Source of the DNA: Vibrio thalassae
GTDB lineage: Bacteria > Pseudomonadota > Gammaproteobacteria > Enterobacterales > Vibrionaceae
Assembly (NCBI RefSeq): GCF_900089835.1
Contig: NZ_OANU01000054.1
Span: 1-43,597 of the forward strand
Length of the DNA stretch: 43,597 nt
Direction of reading: 5' to 3'
The notes below the pieces were generated by a model. It did no database searches. It was not told where the DNA came from and was given only the letters and a program-made list of their open reading frames with translations. The position numbers and the translations under genes are program-made. Numbering within the stretch: position 1 is the stretch's first letter; each line of letters starts with the position of its first letter. Below, piece by piece: positions 38,122 through 43,597 of this stretch.

Positions 38122-38610
38122 CTACGACGAAGACTCGTCAAACTCTGGTACTTGCCAAATCAAACGCAATATATCTCGGTGTTGAATACCATCTTCAAAG
38201 ATGGGTTCATCATAGTTATCTACAAAGAAGTTCTTAACCACTCTATCCACGCGAAACCCGTGCTTTTGGTAGAACGAGAGTTGATACCCAAACGTTCCGG
38301 TTCCCAATTCGACGCAGCGAATGCCTTGACCCGTAAGTTTCGTTAACGCTTCGTCAAGTAAAACTCCGCCAAACCCTCTACCGTGGAACTCCGGATACGT
38401 CGCGATATTGAAAAGTTCAGCGCAACCATTAACGTGCTCCACTTCTATCAGTGTCGCTGCAATCAATCGGCCCTGCATAAACACAGCAAAAGCACGGCAT
38501 CGAGCTCGATAGGCGTTAATCGCTGCTTCCTCAGGATCCGCGAGTAATAATATATCCAGTGGTAATTGCTCTTGGGGAATCTCTTTAACTTCAAACATCG
38601 AGTTATTCAT
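38122..38610 (-). CDS. GNAT family N-acetyltransferase
   Basis: A 162-residue acetyltransferase with a clear acetyl-CoA loop (HGRGFGGVLLDEALTKL, about 78-94) and the later YQLSFYQKHGFRVDRV. Substrate unknown. Its start overlaps the end of the next GNAT gene by eight bases (ATGAATAA), so the two are translationally coupled. An ATG at 38598 is an alternative. Confidence 0.82.
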   Translation of the reverse strand: MNNSMFEVKEIPQEQLPLDILLLADPEEAAINAYRARCRAFAVFMQGRLIAATLIEVEHVNGCAELFNIATYPEFHGRGFGGVLLDEALTKLTGQGIRCVELGTGTFGYQLSFYQKHGFRVDRVVKNFFVDNYDEPIFEDGIQHRDILRLIWQVPEFDESSS

Positions 38611-39079
38611 CTTTCAGCACACTTTCCATCAGATAGTTGTCTAGTACGACGCCCCGGATATCAACTCGGTTCGGCCTTATGACAGTAAAGCCATAATGAG
38701 AGAAAAACGGTCTTGCTGTAATACTTACATAGGAGTACAGCCTTCGAATATCAGCTTCGCACGCTTTATTTAAGATAATTTGCATCAATGCGCTCCCTAC
38801 CCCTTGCCGTTGAGCTTGGTGATGACAATAGAAGTGATCGATTAGCCCATCTGCTTGTAAATCACTATATCCCAATATCTGCTGTTGGTTTGTCACCACA
38901 AAAGGCTGACATCGAGCAATATACGTTTCAAAAGCTGATGTCTCTAACTCATCACGAGCCCATGCTCTAATCTGCATCTCATTGTAATCATAGCGATTTA
39001 CAGTGCGAATTGTTTGCCGATATAATTCCAACAACTCGTTTGCATCGTCCTGTATCGCTGTTCTAACAGACAATCGCAT
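38603..39079 (-). CDS. GNAT family N-acetyltransferase (YafP-like)
   Basis: A 158-residue acetyltransferase with LSVRTAIQDDANELLELYRQTI at the start, the acetyl-CoA loop HHQAQRQGVGSALMQIIL and a final FFSHYGFTVI segment, a pattern seen in YafP-like proteins. Substrate unknown. First gene of the overlapping GNAT pair; divergent from kefG. Confidence 0.8.
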   Translation of the reverse strand: MRLSVRTAIQDDANELLELYRQTIRTVNRYDYNEMQIRAWARDELETSAFETYIARCQPFVVTNQQQILGYSDLQADGLIDHFYCHHQAQRQGVGSALMQIILNKACEADIRRLYSYVSITARPFFSHYGFTVIRPNRVDIRGVVLDNYLMESVLKDE

Positions 39080-39262
39080 ATCTCGACTCCTTTATATGAC
39101 CCATAACCCTCGCCGTTAATAGTAACAGCTTGAAGATGTATAACGAGATTAGTGTTAAGGTTACTAGACGGTAACCAATTGAAAGATATCTTTTTGTGTA
39201 CTAGATATTACAACTCATAGATGAAGCGACACGGAAGCGATTATGCCCTAAAATAACATAGA

Positions 39263-39879
39263 GTGCTGGTGCTCTATGCACATCCCTCTCATAGGCGTTC
39301 TGAAGTGAATGCCCCAATGTATCGAGATGCTAAGTCCATCAACGGCGTCACGGCCGTTGATCTCTACTACGAGTACCCAACTTATAATATTAATATCGAT
39401 AAGGAGCAGCAGCGGCTTATTGATCACGATGTCATCATTTTTCAGTTTCCACTCTATTGGTACTCAACCCCCTCAATTTTAAAAGAATATCAAGACCTCG
39501 TTTTAGAATATGGTTTCGCCTATGGGCAAGAGGGTACTGCACTTCACGGAAAAACCTTTCTTTGCGCCATATCAGCTGGGGGGAAAGCCGATGCTTATCA
39601 AACCGACGGTTACAACCACTTCACTATCCGAGAACTGCTTCAGCCGTAAGAACAGACTGCGAGTTTGACAGGGATGACATATTTGCCTCCTTTTTGTCTG
39701 TTTGGTTCACGTACTGCTCAAGAAGAACAACGCATACCTGAGCACAGAACACGGTGGAAAGAGCTATTGCGTTTATTGGTGAGTAACGAATTCAATGTTG
39801 AGCGAGCCAAACCTCTCGAAAACTCAACCATTACTGGTCTCAAGAACCCATTATCGAATCAGGTGAGGACGCATCATGA
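39263..39879 (+). pseudogene. kefG: kefG (NAD(P)H oxidoreductase, Kef ancillary) pseudogene
   Basis: Remains of the quinone-oxidoreductase partner that activates the KefC potassium channel. The flavodoxin-like N-terminal part is good ([40 protein letters not shown]). It is then cut by a TAA at about 39647-39649, where Leu (TTA) fits, and the same frame goes on EQTASLTGMTYLPPFCLFGSR. A second lesion, a frameshift near 39801-39815, is inferred because the family-like end (HYWSQEPIIESGEDAS) lies in another frame and stops at TGA 39877-39879, overlapping the kefC ATG. The start used is a GTG; the original start may have been lost. Confidence 0.82.
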
Positions 39880-41225
39880 CCGGAATTTTTCTCCAGGCTT
39901 TCGTTTATCTTATCGCAGCAGTTATCACAGCTTCGATTGCCTTAGTCGTTGTTGGTGGGCATTACCTCAGCCGACCATTGTTTAGATTCGTAGCTTCATC
40001 TGGGCTGCGTGAAATCTTCACCGCGACTGCACTGATGTTAGTGATTGGTATCGCAGCATTAATGAGCTTAGTTGTTCTCTCTCCTGCTTTGGGGACTTTC
40101 TTAGCCGGCGTCGTGTTGGCAAACAGTGAATTTAGACATGAACTGGAGTCAAATATTTACCCGATCAAAGGGTTGTTGATCGGTTTGTTCTTTATTACTG
40201 TCGGCGCGGGTATCAACTTCGGAATCTTATTTGACGACTTCTTTGTCATTATTGGTTTAACGATAGGCGTCATGACGCTAAAAGCCCTAGTGCTTTATGT
40301 GTTAGCGATGATTTTCAAGATCAAAGACAGTGCTCGATGGTTATTTACCCTAAGCCTCGCCCAAGCCGGTGAATTCGGCTTCGTTTTATTGAGTTTTTCG
40401 GTTCAAAACCATGTATTGCCTACCGATATCGCACAGACCTTATCTCTTGTGGTGGCCCTCTCAATGTTCTTAACACCCGGTCTGTTTATTCTCTTTGATA
40501 AGGTTATCTTACCGAAATTTGAAAAAGACAGTAACGACAGAGAAGCAGACACTGTTGATGAGAGAGGAACGGTTCTCATCGCTGGTATTGGCCGATTTGG
40601 TCAAATCGTCAACCGTCTTTTGGTCGCAAACCATGTAAAAACCGTGGTGCTTGATGTCCGGGCACAACAAGTGGACGATATGCGTCAAATTGGCACCAAG
40701 GCCTATTTTGGCGATGCCTCAAAACCTGACATTTTACATACTGCCGGAATTGAGGATGTCAAGTTACTAGTGATCGCTATCGATAACCAAGAAACCAATG
40801 TCGAGCTTGTAAAATATGTCAAACATACGTACCCTCACGTCAAAATCCTCACCCGAGCATTCGATAGAGGACATGGGTATCAATTAAGGCAAGCAGGCGC
40901 TGACTATATTGAGTCTGAACCTTATCACTCAGCCTTAGAGCTTGGAGCTAAGACTATGAAATGTCTTGGTTTTCACCCATTTTTCATTAAGCAAAAAAAG
41001 TCCATCTATAAAACGATTGAAGATAAACAATCTGATCGTCTTTACAAGGCTTGGAAAGGTGGTGCGGAAGATGAAGAACGTTTTGACAATAACTATCGCG
41101 ACCTCTTTATTGAGTTAGAAGGCTTCATCAAAGATGCCATGCAGGTAGATAGAAACGATAAACACTCTCGTGAGCGTGGATGGACGCCACCTCCAAAAAG
41201 GTATGCAGACAATTTGGATGAATAA
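39876..41225 (+). pseudogene. kefC: kefC with ~200-codon internal deletion
   Basis: Glutathione-gated potassium efflux channel of 449 residues, where about 600-650 is normal. The first 16 residues (MTGIFLQAFVYLIAAV) are the usual KefC start. The next residues (ITASIALVVVGGHYLSRPLF) belong about 200 residues further on in an intact KefC. So about half the membrane helices are missing in frame. The rest is intact: late helices, the RCK domain (GIGRFG, residues 237-242) and the C-terminal tail. It probably cannot act as a normal channel. The ATG overlaps the kefG stop. A strong terminator follows. The family comparison is from memory; the truncated length is seen directly. Confidence 0.8.
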
Positions 41226-41300
41226 AGCAAAGCCGCATTGATCGTTGTCTTCGGTCAAGCACTGTAATCACAGATCTTATGCGCTAGGATGTAATGAATA

Positions 41301-41331
41301 GAGACGGGCCCTTAGCCCGTCTCTCCTTTTT
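41301..41331 (+). terminator. Terminator of kefGC
   Basis: GAGACGGGC (41301-41309) pairs with GCCCGTCTC (41315-41323), loop CCTTA, followed by TCCTTTTT. Confidence 0.88.
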
Positions 41332-41379
41332 CGCTCACCGGCAAGAATAAGTATCTAGGCACAAATTAAAGAGAACAAC

Positions 41380-42702
41380 GTGGATAAAGATTCAAAACAA
41401 TTAGCCAAACAATTGTTCAATATGACACTACCTATGGTTTTGGGTGTGTTATCCCTTATGAGCTTTCAGTTAGTCGACAGTGCCTTTATCGGTCAACTCG
41501 GTGTCCTCCCTCTCGCGGCTCAAGGTTTTACCTTGCCAATGCAAATGGTGATCATCGGTATTCAAGTCGGCTTGGGAATCGCTACCACGGCGATCATTTC
41601 CCGAGCTTTAGGCGCTAATGATGAATCGTATGCGAAGCAATTAGGTGGGTTAATTCTTGTTTTTGGTAGCCTTGGTGTGGCCGCCATTGGTGTACTCATT
41701 TGGTTGGTTCGACACCCAATATTAGTCATGTTGAGCGCACCTGAATCCGTCTACCCTATCATAGACAGCTATTGGCCTTATTGGCTACTGAGCTCTTGGG
41801 TCGGTGCGGTACTGTACTTCTATTACAGTGTGTGCAGGGCTAATGGCAACACTGTGCTACCGGGGATGATGATGGTGGCAACCAGTATCATTAACTTGAT
41901 TCTCGACCCACTGTTTATCTTTACGTTCGACTTAGGTATCAATGGTGCCGCCATTGCCACTATTATTGCTTTTGGTATTGGTATCGCTTTTGTCGCACCT
42001 AAAGTTGTCCGTAAAAATTGGGCATCCTTTGACTGGAAAGACGTTAATTTGCCAAGAAGTTTACAGTCCATCTGGAAAATAATGGCTCCGGCGATGGTCA
42101 GTCAGTTGCTTCCTCCATTGTCTTCGATGTTAGCCACCAAACTACTAGCGACATTTGGCACTGCTGCCGTCGCAGCTTGGGCTTTGGGCTCACGCTACGA
42201 GTTTTTTGCTATCGTTACTGTGTTAGCATTGACCATGTCTATGCCACCGATGGTTGGTAGACTGCTTGGTGCCAAAAATCTCACCGACATTAAGAAACTC
42301 GTCAACCTAGCAGTTGGCTATATCCTCGGTTTCCAACTGTTTGTTGCTGTTATCACTTACATCTTTGCAGGGCATCTATCATCACTGATGACCAGCGAAG
42401 ACAACGTACAGCAAATTCTTAATTATCACCTTATTCTCGTACCATTTAGCCTTGGGCCTTTGGGTATTTGTATGCTAATGGTTTCTATTTCCAACGCCCT
42501 TGGCAAAGCGAAAACAGCTCTAACGATTTCGGCACTTCGCTTGTTCGCTTTCTTCTTACCTTGCTTGTGGCTCGGCTCACAGGTTGACGGTATTGAAGGT
42601 CTCTTTTGGGGCGCTTTAGTCGGTAATATTCTTGCAGGTCTGAGCGCTTGGTTCACATACAGATACTCTCTCAAACAATTAGAAAAGTCCTTATTGAATT
42701 AA
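41380..42702 (+). CDS. MATE family multidrug or Na+-driven efflux transporter
   Basis: Inner-membrane transporter of the MATE family with 12 membrane spans in 440 residues. It has the family's N-terminal FNMTLPMVLGVLSLMSFQLVDSAFIG, then GLGIATTAIISRALGA near the end of helix 2 and a matching second half (SMPPMVGRLLGAKN). Such proteins expel drugs or metabolites in exchange for Na+ or H+. Vibrio MATE proteins such as VmrA are of similar size, but I cannot assign the subgroup. The start is GTG with an AAGAGA site. Single gene. Confidence 0.88.
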   Translation: MDKDSKQLAKQLFNMTLPMVLGVLSLMSFQLVDSAFIGQLGVLPLAAQGFTLPMQMVIIGIQVGLGIATTAIISRALGANDESYAKQLGGLILVFGSLGVAAIGVLIWLVRHPILVMLSAPESVYPIIDSYWPYWLLSSWVGAVLYFYYSVCRANGNTVLPGMMMVATSIINLILDPLFIFTFDLGINGAAIATIIAFGIGIAFVAPKVVRKNWASFDWKDVNLPRSLQSIWKIMAPAMVSQLLPPLSSMLATKLLATFGTAAVAAWALGSRYEFFAIVTVLALTMSMPPMVGRLLGAKNLTDIKKLVNLAVGYILGFQLFVAVITYIFAGHLSSLMTSEDNVQQILNYHLILVPFSLGPLGICMLMVSISNALGKAKTALTISALRLFAFFLPCLWLGSQVDGIEGLFWGALVGNILAGLSAWFTYRYSLKQLEKSLLN

Positions 42703-42798
42703 ACCGATAACTTCTTTCTCAGTAACACTAACTATTTTTGTCAAACGCCCCCTCCTTTGCTACGTTTAAAATACGTAGTGAAAGGAGAGGTACAATTA

Positions 42799-43155
42799 AT
42801 GAAGATAAACGTTCAGACCCATCATGTATCAATCGGTGAAGAGTCGCGCCAAGAGATTGAAAACAAATTTGACAAAGTATCAGCTCACTTTCCTCAGTTG
42901 ATAAGCTGTGACATCATTATTAAGAAAGAACACGGTCAACATGAAGTGGAAATTTTTACTAACTATGAGGGTGTAAGAGTTTCAGCTAAGGCCTCTCACG
43001 ACATCATGTATCCTGCAATTTCTGCCGCCCTAAAAAAACTCGAAGCCGGTTTACGGAACCGAAAAGGACAATTGAAGACTGACTTGCATGAAAAGCCAAC
43101 GAGTACAAAACCAGAGATAGCGTCCGAAATTATTCAAGAAATGAAACTTACTTAA
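42799..43155 (+). CDS. raiA: Ribosome hibernation factor (HPF/RaiA family)
   Basis: Short-form sigma-54 modulation/HPF protein that binds the 30S decoding region and silences ribosomes in stationary phase or cold. The 118-residue protein has the two-strand-helix pattern (MKINVQTHHVSIGEESR, then HEVEIFTNYEGVRVSAKASHDIMYPAISAALKKLEAGL) and an extended polar tail. I start at the ATG at 42799, preceded by AAAGGAGAGG. Whether it is RaiA or HPF cannot be decided from length alone; the tail favours RaiA. Confidence 0.85.
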   Translation: MKINVQTHHVSIGEESRQEIENKFDKVSAHFPQLISCDIIIKKEHGQHEVEIFTNYEGVRVSAKASHDIMYPAISAALKKLEAGLRNRKGQLKTDLHEKPTSTKPEIASEIIQEMKLT

Positions 43156-43176
43156 GTGTTCTTCATTGACATATCA

Positions 43177-43204
43177 AAAGCCAGCACCTTGCTGGCTTTT
43201 TTTG
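43177..43204. terminator. Bidirectional terminator after raiA
   Basis: AAAAGCCAGC pairs with GCTGGCTTTT around a short ACCTT loop, with T-run on the plus side and A-run for the minus side; it can also end the truncated minus-strand gene. Confidence 0.87.
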
Positions 43205-43235
43205 TTATCTGCTTTATTTCGATTCATTTTTTCTA

Positions 43236-43390
43236 TTATTCACGTTTGCTTACACTGACTTTTATTTCGTAAATATCTGTTTTATTGCCCGCTATATCGA
43301 ACTCGATCGCCCAATAACTTACCGTGCGCCATTTTGAAACCAATTCATCGTTAATGCGAATTTTTTTGGAAAGTTTCGCATTATTTTTAC
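43236..43390 (-). pseudogene. 3' fragment of an unknown gene, cut by an IS end
   Basis: On the minus strand, an open stretch of about 50 codons ends at TAA (43238-43236). It reads like real protein: ...LSKKIRINDELVSKWRTV, then YWAIEFDIAGNKTDIYEIKV and SVSKRE. It runs without stops up to base 43391, exactly where the ISL3-like element appears to begin. It is too short for length-filtered gene calling. I do not recognise the family. The 5' part would lie beyond the IS, outside the window. Confidence 0.6.
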
Positions 43391-43597
43391 GGCTCTTCTC
43401 CGCTTTGTTGAGTCATAACGCAATACTTATGACTTCTACCATACTGACTAATAACCCTTTTTTAGTCAGTATGGATGAATCCTATTTTGACCCAGTTACT
43501 TTCTCAGCTTTTACATATTCAGGGGCAGGCAATCCAGTCGATTAAGGTCGATGAATCCACTCAAACTGTTGACGTTTACTGTCGTCGAGACCGACGA
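43391..43597 (+). mobile_element. Left end of an ISL3-type insertion sequence (partial)
   Basis: The sequence from 43391 begins GGCTCTTCTCCGC, and many ISL3-family ends begin GGCTCTT or similar. It is preceded by AT-rich ATTTTTAC (43383-43390), a possible 8-bp target duplication. A transposase-like frame starts 84 bases inside. The other end is outside the window, so the duplication cannot be tested here. Confidence 0.55.
43475..43597 (+). CDS. ISL3-like transposase, first 41 residues
   Basis: An open frame from ATG 43475 to the window end. It reads MNPILTQLLSQLLHIQGQ, then AIQSIKVDESTQTVDVYCRRDRR. A leucine-rich start, a short I-x2-I-K-V-D-E strand and a C-x-basic stretch fit the N-terminus of ISL3 transposases just before their zinc-binding CxxC. 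The diagnostic part is outside the window, so the family is inferred. Overlapping frames (for example from 43471) end early at TAA 43543-43545 and are not preferred. Confidence 0.55.
   Translation, partial: MNPILTQLLSQLLHIQGQAIQSIKVDESTQTVDVYCRRDRR

Noticed and set aside
43201..43320. Phe-rich leader peptide (pheL-like) downstream of raiA, as pheA often follows raiA
   Set aside because: The Phe/Tyr-rich plus-strand frame has no start codon, and the minus strand reads as the tail of a real gene instead.

Overview
The window looks like the chromosome of a Vibrio or a close relative. It carries Vibrionaceae-type RelV next to ihfA, a DUF3802-like protein, a complete nitrite-ammonification (nrf) locus, ppsR/ppsA and pheST-ihfA, with moderate GC and short tightly packed genes. 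I identified these by reading motifs and translated proteins; no database search was possible.

Layout. 1-579: 3' end of an IS10-like IS4-family element. 591-3314: N-acetylglucosamine kinase (nagK), a DTW-domain tRNA-modification enzyme and a fatty acid hydroxylase. 3311-6380: chemoreceptor, NlpC/P60 lipoprotein, DUF3802-like protein. 6559-10501: fructosamine kinase, a GNAT-HAD fusion, small Cys-rich and membrane proteins, a GNAT, arfB, a Dabb-domain protein. 10613-12301: MscS-type channel. 12682-15584: a run of minus-strand accessory genes (phosphotransferase, three GNATs of which one is a clear pseudogene, ASCH protein). 15761-22409: nrfBCDEF (minus) divergent from nrfA (plus). 22527-26371: small outer-membrane protein, fpr, a two-gene cassette (diiron-like protein plus ketoacyl synthase III-like enzyme), then a detached nrfG-like TPR gene. 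26417-29798: ppsR and ppsA, divergent. 30017-33268: MORN-repeat protein, SpoIIAA-like protein, tpm, relV, ihfA. 33787-37176: pheT and pheS. 37369-39079: methyltransferase and two overlapping GNATs. 39263-41225: a decayed kefG-kefC pair. 41380-43155: MATE transporter and a ribosome hibernation factor. 43236-43597: the tail of an unknown gene cut off by what looks like the left end of an ISL3-type element.

How the genes work together. The nrf genes make a periplasmic route for reducing nitrite to ammonium: NrfCD takes electrons from quinol, NrfB passes them to NrfA, and NrfEFG attaches the haem at the unusual CxxCK site. The divergent promoter region holds good NarP-like, FNR-like and CRP-like candidate sites. 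PpsR switches PpsA on and off for gluconeogenesis. PheST charges tRNA-Phe. RelV, IHF and the hibernation factor all belong to growth and stress control.

Most worth a second look: (i) the diiron-like plus KAS III-like gene pair sitting between fpr and nrfG; (ii) a RelV alarmone synthetase whose N-terminus reads as a secretion signal and which has exactly two cysteines; (iii) kefGC decay by a nonsense codon, a frameshift and a ~200-codon in-frame deletion; (iv) a GNAT pseudogene with three separate lesions; (v) a perfect 17-bp stem between nrfD and nrfE; (vi) an unknown gene truncated by the ISL3-like end.
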